This document shows positions 26,001 through 32,295 of a stretch of 64,000 nucleotides of DNA, piece by piece. Numbering within the stretch: the stretch's first letter is position 1; the number at the start of each line of letters is the position of its first letter. The translations under genes and the position numbers were made by a program. Under the pieces are notes generated by a model, which saw only the letters and a list, made by a program, of their open reading frames with translations, was not told where the DNA came from and searched no databases. Origin of the DNA: a virus; IMG/VR virus record IMGVR_UViG_3300043418_000114, positions 300,248 through 364,247 of that record; one strand, 5' to 3'.

Positions 26001-29000
26001 TCACAAGTTGAGACACCAACCCAAGTTGGCGTGTTTGTCATTGATCAATATACTCAAGTATCCACAACGATGTATGTTGGATTAGACTACACAGTTGATT
26101 GGGTCAACAAAGTGATCGTGTTGAACGCTCCATTGAGCTTCACTACTCCTGGAAACAGTGATTCATTGCGTATCGATATCTATGAAACTGGCAACGGTGA
26201 TCAGTTAGTTAAGTCTAACACTGAAACCGATCCGATTCGTCCAAACGAGACCACTGGCTTTGATGAAATCTTCTTGAATTGCAATTACAGTGCATCTATC
26301 TTCTTGGGTTCTGGTGTAATTAGACCTAATACTCAACCGATAGAAACACGTGCATTTGAGACAGAAGCTACAACAAATGCAATCAGTGTGGACGATACCA
26401 GTGATTTTGTCCTAAACAGCCCAATCACGTTCAGTGGTAATGTTTTCGGTGGCATCGTTGAAGATCAAATTTACTACGTAAAGACGATCAGCAATGCATC
26501 ACAGAAAATTACTGTATCAACTTCATATAATGTTACTACAGGTATCGCTGGTCCTACTTACCAATTGTCAGATGCTACTGGTAGCATGGAAGTCATCATT
26601 CAAGTTGGCTCTGGTCAAGTATGGACAGCGCCAGTTGTGTTGAACAATGGCGACAAGTTAGTGCTAGGTACAACAGGCTTCATCACAAGAACACGTGCTG
26701 ACCGCAACACAATTACAACTAATACAACTGGTGCGTTAATCGTTAATACACCAATCGTATTTGATGCAACTATGTTCGGTGGAGTAATTGTTCCAGGCCA
26801 GACATATTATGTCAATAGCATCTATGATGCGAACGAGTTTACTATCAGTGAAACATCTGGTGGTAGTACGTTACAATTGACAAATGCAACAGGTGGAGCA
26901 ACGTTTGTAACAAACGATTATGCATTTGGTATCGCTCCAAACGGCATCTCTGCGAAGATCATATTTGCTAATACATATGATCCAGTATTGCATTATATCA
27001 CGTACACTGTCTTTGGCGAAACTTATCCAGTTCAGTATGGTTACACATTACCAGAAACACAGTATTTTATCGCCAATGGCACACAGTCAGTATTTGCGTT
27101 GACTAACTATGTTGGCGATGTAAATGCCGAGAATGCAATTGTGGAAGTTGATGGTCGTCGTTTAACGATCACTGCATACACAATCAACACTACCACGAAC
27201 CAATTGGTATTGAATAGTGCACCTACTGCTGGTTCACGTGTTGCTGTAACGTCATACAATAACACAGATCGTCAGTATTTGAATACTCAGTACAACATCA
27301 CTGGAGTAGCTGGCGCAACAGCAGGAACTTATGTCATTGGTAGTACTACACACTTGACAGGCACATATGACCAGGACACCCCAACTGTACAGACATATGA
27401 TGAAAATTCTCCTTCTGTTGTTTTATATGATGAAGTACTTGATTATCTAACATTGTCATCGGGTAGTACCTCTACATTGACTATCAACAGTAACATTGTC
27501 TTCCAGGCACCTACTATCGGTGGTTTAATTGCGGGCCAATCATACTATGTCACGAGCATTCTAAACAGCACTGACTTTACCGTGTCTGCTCAAGTTGGTG
27601 GCACACCGGTGACGGTTACGACTGATTCTGGTTCAATGACAGCGGTTGTCAATGGCTTGACTGTCGCACCAATTGTTGATATTGACAACAGCCTAACAGC
27701 GCCATTAGCTATCACCAATGTATCTGCTACTGCGAGTGGAACTAACTACATTACCTGCACGGATACGACTGATATGGTAGTAGGTCAGACTGCACAGTTC
27801 AAGAGTGCATCATTGACCAGCTTTGGTGGAATTGATTTGACAGGCACTGTTTACTTTATCAAGACAATTGTTGACTCCACTACATTCACCATTGCCGATC
27901 AATATGGAGTGACAATCACATTGTCAACCGATTCTGGCAACATCGTTGTTTATGTAGGTGGCCTCGAGGCAGTTCGTGTAACTACTGGAATTAACCACAA
28001 CTTGACAACGAACCAAGTGGTTCGCATCGATGGTACACGTGGCTCTGTCCAGTTGAATAACAACACATACTATGTTCGAGTTATCAACAACACTCAATTC
28101 GACCTGTATACATCAGCATACAACCCTGTATTGAATGCAGTGAATTTCCCAGTAACTACAATCAGTGCATATACCGGTGGCGGCTATGAATGGTTAACAG
28201 GATTGTTTACAATCTACACCACGATTGCAACTGCAACTACTTCAGGTGTCAACACGATCACTGTAAATGATACTACTGGATTGATTCCACAAACTCCTAT
28301 TATATTCACAACAACTAACACAGATGTTGGCACTGATGTATTAGGTGGAATCATTGCAGGACAGACTTATTACATCCTTGCAGTAATCGATGGTACAACA
28401 TTGACTATTTCTGATACACGTGATTCATTAGATGCAGTCACATTGACAACTGACACCGGCTCAGTCAAGGTGTCCCAATGGGAGCAAATGAACGTTGATC
28501 GTCTATGGGTAACAGTTAATGGTTATCGTATCCCATCAAGTAATTTGTACTTGAATTCAGATAACGATTTGAGTATCTTAACCGAGATCCAAACCGGCGA
28601 TGAGGTGGTTATCACTAGCATGATGCCAAGTGCTACTCCGAATGAACAGGTATACCTAACGAATGTATCTACAACCAACCAAGCATCAGTATATCGTGCT
28701 GGTACCGGTACCCGTACATGGCTAACTCATCCATTGTCCAATACAGACGAAACTATCTATGTTCATGATGTTACTCACTTAACTGATAACGTCATCCAGG
28801 AAGTAGTTGCGCCAGCTCCAGTGAATGGCAGTATCATGATTGGCTTAAATGCTGATAAAAACTTGATTAGTCAAGTAATTGTCTATAATAACACAACCGA
28901 TCTGTTGGTGCCTTCTACTGATTATAGCATTGTCTTGGTTGATACTGCTCCTCAGATTCAAATTACTACTGGAGTCTCCACTGGCGATAGCATCACGGTT

Positions 29001-29291
29001 ACAGTTCTAGTTGGAAACTTGATTTATCTAAATGGTGAGCAAATCCGTTTCACTAGTGTGGATGTATTGACTAACTCGATCACTGGCCTACAGCGTGGAA
29101 CGAATGGAACAGGTGTTACCGCACTAAGTCCGGAGTTTACAGAGGTATATGGTTTGTTATCTGGAAATCTAATGGACGATGCATCCTACGCTGAAACCTG
29201 GAATTCCTACAATTATGACCCAGTTGACGGAGATCCACTACAGATCAGTACAACAACAGGGGCAAATTTCTTAAATGTCAACCGTAATTGA
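11088..29291 (+). CDS. Giant 6,067-aa virion protein with two predicted seven-blade beta-propellers
   Basis: One open frame of 18.2 kb. The N-terminal about 150 residues (TLNFLPEIFQTPTNAQFLSA onward) sit where gp7 follows gp6 in T4-type phages, so a baseplate-anchored wedge/fibre protein is inferred. About residues 2290-2940 hold seven FG-GAP-like repeats (for example YSGDTFVVSEPTSG, DTIVVGAPNYRFN, VVVVGTPGF), as in integrin-alpha propellers. About 4595-4900 hold seven BNR/Asp-box-like repeats (for example LFVAVGDNGVVKSSPDGVTW). A recurring beta module (GG-I-x-x-G-x-x-YYV-x-x-I) occurs more than ten times, mainly between residues 3700 and 5800. Asn/Thr-rich composition and no catalytic motif suggest a long surface-binding or structural role. 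Confidence 0.75.
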   Translation: MANRIRTLNFLPEIFQTPTNAQFLSATLDQLVDQPNVARMQGFIGSKFGYGINAKDYYVTEPTKVRTDYQLEPGVVFTKANETTAQDFISYPGIVDALKLEGGVTNNNNRLFNSQFYSWDSFTDLDKIINFNQYYWLPEGAPSVNVSNSVVYNATDYIVTNLANEYLISSPANIQGDINPTLTLLRGGTYSFTVSQPSQFWIQGAPGVTGFSPTQPNVQTRDVLGVSNNGATAGVVTFTVPQKDAFAEYNFPSGGNVGVVSSLPFAQVNGARLADLPNGIDGVTSLAGLTVLFYNTGVVDEMGFTSKFYDTTLYDENGGVTYVEPGTSADFNNYEGGYYSPVNSNFYTISYVGDPSDPILYLTPTSPIPTNQSITATFGTEWIGRQFFKNVNGDIQIIPYNSAILDTLYYQDGSNPDKVGAMRIIDSNYTNKLNVTTDILGHKQYTATNGVVFTNGLKVTFSGDIFPTSYKSGEYYVQGVGTAIELIATTDLVSPGLFSEGTYIPYDIVPYDTTNYDSTLYIPVTQDYITIARDAINKNAWSRSNRWFHIDVINASATYNNNPSIVTQYATPENKAKRPIIEFYPNLRLFNSGVYGKAPVDFIDFRTDDAFETVEGATNYYPDVAGWTTNTASLVGITAQQTTTVVVSSSDISGQFTVGQYVADSLGILPEDAFISDIEVVSGVTTITITWTSAALTFSTTDMSLVSADTTLSNYGLFPGARIVFASDKNLFTRNKIYVAEFSILSPGATPVITLTEAADGEVLVDDQTAVYRGYNYQGKDFYFDGDAWIQGQQKTTVNQPPRFDVFDTNGISFGDIVSYLGTSFTGTTLFQYGIGSGTNDSVLGFPIRYSNIDNVGDISFDVSFNNDTFTYVEGIKPITLAVNTGYVYNYTTRTDYVRQLGWQTAEAPSEQYQLFSFDYVAGTDPSFICDIPANLTTEWPVVQVYINNVIQSRTSYTYASTGINTLVALSSAPTIDTVVQILILSTEVSPTAYYTIPVNLNNNPLNENLTTVSVGDIRGQYQSIFYNNPNTTGTVFGSNNYRDLGNLVPWGNRIIQNSASLVLPGTFLRKQDHNLFNSLQYNSNEYIKFKTLLVDTVNNTDYNIYMTPATMLDDALDQMSATKIESAPFFWSDMIPSKAPYITNTYSFANSLDVSIYPLSHVYNFETANYNGVLVYLTRNGTTIQLIKGVDYTVSVDAPSLTVTYGLLPNDQITINEYNQTYGSYVPNTPTKLGLYPATVPNVFLDTGYQKPTYFIVGHDGSFNKLYGSYDPETGKLQDFRDQVLFEYETRVYNNLKLSNAIPVQAYEVLPGFFRNTDYSYDEVLQIYSESFLNWVGQNRIDYKTQYFTNGNQFTYNYRDSGNKLNGAPIEQGYWRGVYQYFYDTSIPDIAPWEMLGYRNMPTWWTDRYGPAPYTSDNLVLWTDLQNGYDYNDGNSFTTTTYARPGLLNIIPVDSAGNLVSPFVSIVGNYDNNLFKADWQVGDVGPAEFSYRRSSSWPFDLMRILALTKPAEFFNLAVDLDNYKYNVEFNQYLVNDRSHLNISNIEVYGNGTAKTSYLNWIVDYEKQVGIDATTQISNLFQQLDVRLVYRLAGFSDKAMLKFYVEKSSANSNNSSLLIPDESYQVLLYDNQPFEQLVYSGLIVQVSQYGFKVFGNSQTNAYFTTYAPKNNGNTSTITIEKSTVKLANDYTNIEVKVPYGIELHSVQEVSQFIASYGAYLVDKGLVLDQSENGLTLNWEQMVAEFMYWSQMGWEVGSIVTLNPAATFLSINKDSNVVQPLTIQKQNFVLNQNLYPIQMSNLSVVRDGTLFTVQPMNQGDTLAYGQFNISNFEHGIVFDNTTLFNDTIYNLVTGLRQNRISVRGSKTADWNGTIDAQGFILNQDNVIDWDPTFKYTTGSIVKYKNKYWTALTIIQPSVKFDETQWKQTNYDEIQKGLLPNPSARSYESTLYYDINRANLETDADLLSFSLIGYRPRDYLALADLTDITQVNVYKNLIRNKGTLNAASAFKGANLPQGGIDYDIYENWAIKAGEFGGTLNDNFIQFRLNESELTGNPTTVGLTNGLVSNDVEQEVPLYSLFNYGMPITDVNVLPTVPTEDPSLLYPTAGYVNFNDVKLASYYYSGLTAAVNGNGTPVPIDQLYVRDYLWLADYLADWQVYTPLSLGSIVEAKNNLNGTVTITFSAPHNLTKYQLFGIVNFDPQVNGYYLVTATVNPYKVIINANLNPSITTITGQGVGFMMQNQRTDKPSDIGTLPLLNNEFTKNKVWVDTNTDGGWAVYRKSLNYQYSDAVTKQGSITFGDAVAHTNNVGYLVGDAGLGELYRYTYNALLKEYLLTGTITNGASFGSTIAYSGDTFVVSEPTSGTPKVYVYDLVQNNDVDELQLTQTISAPSGCANWGSSVAISGDKNWMYISDLTHNPGRVYVYRKSQLTGLYVQVTYLTDSSLTSYMAGFGTSISTDYYGDTIVVGAPNYRFNTDHLNWGQSYIYNRLYQNIEAQYTNNFGAPQALSVNIQLNSWTVSTNGTATGSSGITVDSSSGMAVDMPVTFSGSILSSGAISANVVYYIKSIPDGTHIKISRTRGGPEIALNASSGSMTVTAQSTPIFVAVNGSVLTDSQYFMIGSTLYVIAVLKAGDIVNVSSGEFVLSQTLNNDQDPSTGVEYGYSTATNTYASEILIGAPFELNNSVEGAVHRYTNGGEKYGMLVATQTASVLSARTILLNGYAVVIPSGYVNDAATAINSANLTNISASVVNNLLVIQLVNNDLATPNNKLTFVATDAAAYGDLGIVPYTETQLITNPHAGPVSQFGNAIKFNESNSIVISAPTATRYSATTFDFTDDESDNDTVFDNNTTQWIDTFANAGAVYMFDYLSNFNETLTNVGQFVYAQSINSEKLVYGAQPMYGTSLDFNQGVVVVGTPGFMSGVIDGDVTVYVNPTGDQDWSVYRQSSSIVDIERIQNIQLFSAETNNTLDNLDYMDPLQGKLLGAIRENIDVVSNIDPAFYTTGSNTGGLTWGADKVGQLWFNTSTVRFVNYHQDDLNYNAKYWGSIFPGSDVAVYSWISSNVVPSAYTGPGTPFDVGSYTTQYVINAEGTLTPVYFFWARNTNIVFTKQGNTLADSTLEQYISSPINTGISYLAPLLPNVFALYNIQEFLNATDTVLNVGFSTGNNNDVGHNLYNLIRANYADDFLPGLPSVKTGKEPHSLYARLLDSLSGTNLTGAIVPDPYLPKAVQYGVLARPNQSFFINRFGALQNYIQYINSVLLQYPFVETTNSTFLFKLGDINPSTGLPFFDTSAYVNTVNWWAPGYNDNTKSSVQVSIYADLATLTVPSGTIATVAMNGTGSAETYILDASGTWTRIGLANGTIQISDAIWNYPSASIGFGDNFFDTTPFDTYPSEETRYIVRAINEEIPTDLLIVRNKALILLFEYIQSETGESQNYLPWLNKTSFIDVSHTIRELLPYRVFQSDNQDFLSGYINEVKPYHVVIKEFLFKYTGTDVFEGDITDFDLPAQYNTASQQFISPELVYSNPSTDSQYLPSDPIWQTAPYSQWFANHGLSITGQPDFLMTTLASYVSLNSSTLVVANAYGLPVTGVIQIDDEQIAYSSLNRDNNTLAGLTRGYNGTATTTHIPGANIFMDLPPVVVLNTGRGYIEPPKVTAYIDTTVYPEPTVAAILEPIMDLDKVIGVNVINAGQGYAVLPQIIIEPSVIVPFNSTQVSVITDTIELYSPLLQTGDLVRYAVTEGSEAIGGLVDGQQYYVNVLEIVPVVTVALFNNYADAINNNSRIALQSTGAGMQSLSVVATASCITSASPVRETQIAMRFDRTSYNSQVVDWLPGSYYGSFYAGDYYNGDSVASSSIQLQSTEPPIDSILASANGAAFEILAVDNVQETTWSGRTRDLVSTTSTGNVIAIVPSSGGAPASGTITATTGFYIGMPVKFEGAVAGTGLNFDQVYYVKTIVSTGFTVSDTISNGVPGTVVTLNNQTISSAGATCLIGEVTNRALLTIDYSGIRKITNTTATTNTVTVPLNIAGKGGTSGFYTGLPIFFVGENPIGGIVSNNTYYVTTVIDDQTFTMSTTATPTMLNVTATVGATDRVIVESTLELHVNDPVIFTGTTFGDIVAGTQYYVATIVNGTAITLSQTVNGGTFNLTDGSGSCTLTIQVNVTQLTTDSGSMTMNINLPVSPGQVNGQQFTLYKTSGSYPTISGTNGDLLTRTITSALATVNRVCLDNYTGGITNIYAGMQFNVSDNIGGLTTGTNYTVTGEGTTSIVVTNTSSSGNKLTCTNTNVLYVDMPIVFTGTSLGGISLNTYYYVQDITSSTQFTIATSPGGSAITVTQDNGTMNGIGDQYITVSNSLSNETKTVTLTQYINPANDPVFTISYMLGGYFAEITDAGEGFAINNTIFVPGSDIGGVDGVNDLTMTVASVTSSGAITNVICTGTPAGAVNQYYFKVVDADQVEVCSDPLLRVPVSGINFPYVGVTTTPSLIQGDYALLPEPFYFNSSIVKYNNRVYECIVSNNDSTFVIGKWKLLQSDSRRLNALDRIIGYYQPTINMPGRDLTQLVAGITYPNSTYKGNAFDPNQEFALDTILQDQPFYPNDITMSGIVWNGLTYVVSSDATNYSAALMSATSADWAINKLSNIPLNTTDLIYAGGKYVMTTNNTATPVLTSTDGVVWSASTHYTNTVPGTVMLSSVAYNNGVYVAVGDVAVTSTDLITWEQTYNFTNGLTNMLSGVTYMYTAGFTGFIAVGTGQQVVNSNTVAVTVVRTSVDGYDWREVTFPGVATGLNSIASNNQIAVAVGNNNVIYTTFNTNQWFVQTTVGTDNLNYVTYINNLFVAVGDNGVVKSSPDGVTWTDYSTGTTSNLSSVTYSVDRSEYVVVGDNNTILLSPDLTTWTNNPVFNVAPTVYDVQGDPFVSGYGPEEMVPGVVTDTLMMTITTRPGTNWEAEEYAHVGYNVVSMQLSPTSGTQTRYSFASQVETPTQVGVFVIDQYTQVSTTMYVGLDYTVDWVNKVIVLNAPLSFTTPGNSDSLRIDIYETGNGDQLVKSNTETDPIRPNETTGFDEIFLNCNYSASIFLGSGVIRPNTQPIETRAFETEATTNAISVDDTSDFVLNSPITFSGNVFGGIVEDQIYYVKTISNASQKITVSTSYNVTTGIAGPTYQLSDATGSMEVIIQVGSGQVWTAPVVLNNGDKLVLGTTGFITRTRADRNTITTNTTGALIVNTPIVFDATMFGGVIVPGQTYYVNSIYDANEFTISETSGGSTLQLTNATGGATFVTNDYAFGIAPNGISAKIIFANTYDPVLHYITYTVFGETYPVQYGYTLPETQYFIANGTQSVFALTNYVGDVNAENAIVEVDGRRLTITAYTINTTTNQLVLNSAPTAGSRVAVTSYNNTDRQYLNTQYNITGVAGATAGTYVIGSTTHLTGTYDQDTPTVQTYDENSPSVVLYDEVLDYLTLSSGSTSTLTINSNIVFQAPTIGGLIAGQSYYVTSILNSTDFTVSAQVGGTPVTVTTDSGSMTAVVNGLTVAPIVDIDNSLTAPLAITNVSATASGTNYITCTDTTDMVVGQTAQFKSASLTSFGGIDLTGTVYFIKTIVDSTTFTIADQYGVTITLSTDSGNIVVYVGGLEAVRVTTGINHNLTTNQVVRIDGTRGSVQLNNNTYYVRVINNTQFDLYTSAYNPVLNAVNFPVTTISAYTGGGYEWLTGLFTIYTTIATATTSGVNTITVNDTTGLIPQTPIIFTTTNTDVGTDVLGGIIAGQTYYILAVIDGTTLTISDTRDSLDAVTLTTDTGSVKVSQWEQMNVDRLWVTVNGYRIPSSNLYLNSDNDLSILTEIQTGDEVVITSMMPSATPNEQVYLTNVSTTNQASVYRAGTGTRTWLTHPLSNTDETIYVHDVTHLTDNVIQEVVAPAPVNGSIMIGLNADKNLISQVIVYNNTTDLLVPSTDYSIVLVDTAPQIQITTGVSTGDSITVTVLVGNLIYLNGEQIRFTSVDVLTNSITGLQRGTNGTGVTALSPEFTEVYGLLSGNLMDDASYAETWNSYNYDPVDGDPLQISTTTGANFLNVNRN
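17630..28450 (+). repeat. Dispersed protein-level beta module inside the giant gene
   Basis: A degenerate unit of about 45-60 residues with consensus P-[IV]-x-F-x-G then GGI-x-x-G-x-x-YYV-x-x-I-x-x-x-x-F-T-[IV]-S. Clear copies begin near 18,706, 22,876, 23,200, 23,395, 23,953, 26,415, 26,747, 27,487, 27,783 and 28,290; weaker ones near 17,640, 22,280, 23,800 and 28,015. The copies diverge at DNA level, so this is an old protein-level duplication rather than a recent DNA repeat. Confidence 0.65.
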
Positions 29292-29293
29292 AA

Positions 29294-29301
29294 GATAAAT
29301 A
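29294..29301 (+). promoter_or_regulatory. Late promoter octamer GATAAATA
   Basis: GATAAATA directly after the giant gene. Only 6 nt separate it from the ATG at 29308, so transcripts from it would be leaderless for that gene or would mainly serve the 29460 gene. Confidence 0.5.
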
Positions 29302-29307
29302 AATATT

Positions 29308-29460
29308 ATGAATAGTACGGAAGCAAATAAGCAACAGCCTGTTGCCCCTGTCTCAGAAAAGAAGCCAAACGAAGTGGGTGGCTTCTATTTCTCATCTTTT
29401 TTGAAGATTTCAGACCCAAATACTAAAGAAATACTAGTCCAAACACGAGGCGATAACTAA
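29308..29460 (+). CDS. Small structural-region protein (50 aa)
   Basis: ATG at 29308, TAA at 29458-29460 overlapping the next ATG (TAATG). The N-terminal half is Lys/Gln/Pro-rich and probably disordered. The C-terminal half (FSSFLKISDPNTKEILVQ) resembles the N-terminus of the following protein (VEGFLKIYDPNNGEVFVD), so the pair looks like a partial duplication. No known function; tight coupling to the next gene suggests a shared baseplate or fibre role. Confidence 0.7.
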   Translation: MNSTEANKQQPVAPVSEKKPNEVGGFYFSSFLKISDPNTKEILVQTRGDN

Positions 29461-30080
29461 TGTCAGTAATAACTCTATCATACAAAGTTGAAGGTTTTTT
29501 GAAGATTTACGATCCAAATAACGGGGAAGTATTCGTAGATAAACACAATGCCATCAACTACGAAAACATGTCAGAGGCTATTGCTGACACTCTAAGCAGT
29601 CGTGGTTACGGCGAAATCTATCAAATGGCATTCGGTAACGGCGGCGCGTCAGTTGACCAAACTGGTGTTATTACGTATTTGCCACCTAATACCACTGGCC
29701 AGAACGCCGCACTATACAACCAGACTTATGCCAAGATTGTAGACGATACTTCTGTTTTTAACTTGGATCCTACCAGAAACAAAATGACAGTATCACATAC
29801 TCCAGGTAAAGTTTATACAGATATCCTGGTTCAATGTCTACTGGACTATGGTGAGCCGGCTGGCCAAGCCGCATTCGACAACAGCACACAAACTAACTCT
29901 ACTTATGTTTTCGACGAGTTGGGTTTATTAGCTAATTATGGCACTGATAACAACGGAAACGTCATCACTAGATTGTTGACTCACGTTATTTTCCACCCAG
30001 TGCAAAAGAGTTTAAACAGACAAATCCAGATAGATTATACAGTCAGAATCCAATCCTTGACTAATCTGGTGACAATATAA
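29460..30080 (+). CDS. Conserved baseplate/fibre-region structural protein
   Basis: 206 aa, acidic, beta-rich; starts with the FLKIYDPNNGE strand shared with the 50-aa upstream protein and ends with a compact LLTHVIFHPVQKSLNRQIQI segment. I recognise the pattern as one that accompanies fibre genes in T4-type environmental phages but cannot name a gp number. The stop is followed within a base by a GATAAATA octamer. A virion role is inferred from its place between the giant protein and the fibre-like genes. Confidence 0.65.
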   Translation: MSVITLSYKVEGFLKIYDPNNGEVFVDKHNAINYENMSEAIADTLSSRGYGEIYQMAFGNGGASVDQTGVITYLPPNTTGQNAALYNQTYAKIVDDTSVFNLDPTRNKMTVSHTPGKVYTDILVQCLLDYGEPAGQAAFDNSTQTNSTYVFDELGLLANYGTDNNGNVITRLLTHVIFHPVQKSLNRQIQIDYTVRIQSLTNLVTI

Positions 30081-30088
30081 GATAAATA
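30081..30088 (+). promoter_or_regulatory. Late promoter octamer GATAAATA
   Basis: GATAAATA starting one base after the preceding stop, 21 nt before the ATG at 30110; the leader contains ACGGAG, a good ribosome-binding site. Confidence 0.62.
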
Positions 30089-30109
30089 AGAGATACGGAG
30101 CAAACACAA

Positions 30110-31321
30110 ATGGCATATACAATCGTAAAGACGGATGGTACAGTACTAACCACCATCGCTGACGGAACAATCAATACCACAAGTACTAGTCTAGGACTTC
30201 CTGGTAGAAACTTTGCGGGGTATGGTAATACTCTAGACACTAACTTTGTTCATCAGCTAGAAAATTTCGCAAATACTGCACCTCCTGCTAACCCATTGCG
30301 TGGCCAGTTGTGGTATGATACTAACAACAGCTTACTTAAGGTATGTCCAACAGACGGCGCTACTGCTAGTAACTGGCTAGCCCTAACATCAACCAGTTCT
30401 GGTGGTACAACATCATTCGGCGCAGTCACGATCACAGGTAACTTAACTGCTGGCAATGCCACAATTGCTGGCAATACGATTTCAGCTAACATTACTGCAA
30501 CTAACTTAACAGTAACCGCAAACACAACGCTGGCAAATGCAAACGTCACCACTGCCAATATCAATACGTTGAATACCCAAGTAATTAGTACTGGTGCCAC
30601 AACAACTGCTGGTACCATGACAGGTACTTGGACAGTTAACGGCGGTCTGTCAGGTAACGCATTGATTGTAACTAACGGTAACGTATATGCCGCAGGTGTT
30701 CGCACTGACCACTATTACTACGCTAACGGTTCGCCATTCAACCCAACTGGCACATATACTAACACAAACGTATATGACTATTTGACTGGTTCTAATGCAA
30801 TTACACAGTTCAATGGTATTATCAACCCATCTAGTGTAACCACAGCTAACATCACAACTGGTGCAAATACAACTGCTGGTACAATCACAGGTAACTGGTC
30901 ATTGACTACTGGTTCACGTTTACTAGCTACATACGCTGACTTGGCAGAACGCTTTGCCGCAGATGCGGAATATGATGCAGGTACAGTTGTTGAATTAGGT
31001 GGTTCTAGAGAAATTACCGCCGTTCAATACGAACTTTCAGAAGATGTATTTGGTGTTGTCTCAGACACAGCCGCATATTTAATGAACGCATTTGCAGGCG
31101 ACGATCAATCTCACCCTGCAATCGCTATCTCTGGACGTGTACAAGTTAAAGTAACTGGCAAAGTTCGCAAAGGTCAACGTCTTGTCTCTGCTGGAAATGG
31201 CGTAGCACGTGCGGCAAAACCAGGTGAAGCTACAGCGTTTAACGTTATTGGTCGCTCATTAGTAGATAAAACAGACGATGGAATTGGCGCAGTAGAAGCG
31301 ATTGTATCTGTAACTAAATAA
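30110..31321 (+). CDS. Fibre-like virion protein with C-terminal capping/autoprocessing-like domain
   Basis: 403 aa. Residues 1-95 form a conserved-looking head (MAYTIVKTDGTVLTTIADGT, then NPLRGQLWYDTNN). About 100-270 is a Thr/Asn/Ala-rich repetitive shaft (repeated ITGN, TANIT, TAGT elements) typical of a trimeric fibre. Residues about 275-403 (ADLAERFAADAEYDAGTVVE, then VFGVVSDTAAYLMN) resemble the C-terminal domain of phage fibres and peptidase-G2-like chaperone domains; this assignment is by pattern memory. It is probably a tail fibre or fibre accessory. Confidence 0.65.
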   Translation: MAYTIVKTDGTVLTTIADGTINTTSTSLGLPGRNFAGYGNTLDTNFVHQLENFANTAPPANPLRGQLWYDTNNSLLKVCPTDGATASNWLALTSTSSGGTTSFGAVTITGNLTAGNATIAGNTISANITATNLTVTANTTLANANVTTANINTLNTQVISTGATTTAGTMTGTWTVNGGLSGNALIVTNGNVYAAGVRTDHYYYANGSPFNPTGTYTNTNVYDYLTGSNAITQFNGIINPSSVTTANITTGANTTAGTITGNWSLTTGSRLLATYADLAERFAADAEYDAGTVVELGGSREITAVQYELSEDVFGVVSDTAAYLMNAFAGDDQSHPAIAISGRVQVKVTGKVRKGQRLVSAGNGVARAAKPGEATAFNVIGRSLVDKTDDGIGAVEAIVSVTK

Positions 31322-31331
31322 GGAATAGATA

Positions 31332-32282
31332 ATGTCATACGCACAATTCGGAACAATCGCCGCATCAGATTTTAACACGTTAGTTGGTAGCAACCCAGTT
31401 ACCACATCTAACACATTGAATACAGTATGGGCAACAGGTGGCACAGCCGCCGGATATGGACAATCTGCTGTACCTACAGTTTCTGTCGGTGGAACAGTTG
31501 CCGCATCCGACTGGGCTAACTTAGTTAATAAAACATCTAACAGTGCGAGTCATCAAGGCTCGTCAATCACCGCAGTTACTGCGCCATCTACTGGTGGTAC
31601 CGTAACGTATTTGTCTGCTATTCCAACTAACTTAGCAACAGTTTACACAAATAAACTAAATGCAACATCACAAGGTGCAACGTCATCAAACACCGCAACT
31701 TATGGTTCTGCATGGAGCACAGGCTTAACATTTACTCACACTGTTACATTTGCTAACGGCGATGCGGCACGTTATTTCTTTAATTCAGGTGGTCAACTTA
31801 AAGTAACAGTTTCTCATCCTACCGGTACGAACATGAACCTTCTATTGAACAACTTATGTTCCAACGTTGGTACAGTAGTCTTGAGTGCACCTAGTTCTGG
31901 TACTGCTGTAATCGGTGGTGTCACCTACAACGGTGTGACTAAAATCGGTGGCGGCGGTAACGCTCCTACCATCAGCCAGAACAGTGGTTACTTTGCACAG
32001 ACTACAACAAACGTGACTTGCTTCACACAAACTGCTAGTACAGGACCATCTAGTTACTTGGCAACGAACATCAAAGTTCTTACCAAGACTAACGGTACTC
32101 AGGGCACTAACGGCGATACAGGCTCAGTGTATACCATTTATACAACTTGGAACGAAGTTCCAACTGGTATGAGTGCTACATCTGGTTCAGCAACTACTTT
32201 AACACTAGTGCCACCAGAAACAACATACATTGCAAATACCTGGGGTGCAATCACTATCGCTGGCACAGTTACCGGCGCATAA
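31332..32282 (+). CDS. Ser/Thr/Gly-rich virion (fibre-type) protein
   Basis: 316 aa, beginning MSYAQFGTIAASDFNTLVGS. The composition (Ser, Thr, Gly, Asn) and alternating short strands are those of phage fibre or decoration proteins; no catalytic motif is visible. An AAGGAA ribosome-binding site stands 9 nt before the ATG, 10 nt after the previous stop. It is the last clearly structural gene before the biosynthetic block and a plausible carrier of the glycan that block may make (inference). Confidence 0.6.
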   Translation: MSYAQFGTIAASDFNTLVGSNPVTTSNTLNTVWATGGTAAGYGQSAVPTVSVGGTVAASDWANLVNKTSNSASHQGSSITAVTAPSTGGTVTYLSAIPTNLATVYTNKLNATSQGATSSNTATYGSAWSTGLTFTHTVTFANGDAARYFFNSGGQLKVTVSHPTGTNMNLLLNNLCSNVGTVVLSAPSSGTAVIGGVTYNGVTKIGGGGNAPTISQNSGYFAQTTTNVTCFTQTASTGPSSYLATNIKVLTKTNGTQGTNGDTGSVYTIYTTWNEVPTGMSATSGSATTLTLVPPETTYIANTWGAITIAGTVTGA

Positions 32283-32295
32283 TTTTTAAATCTAA

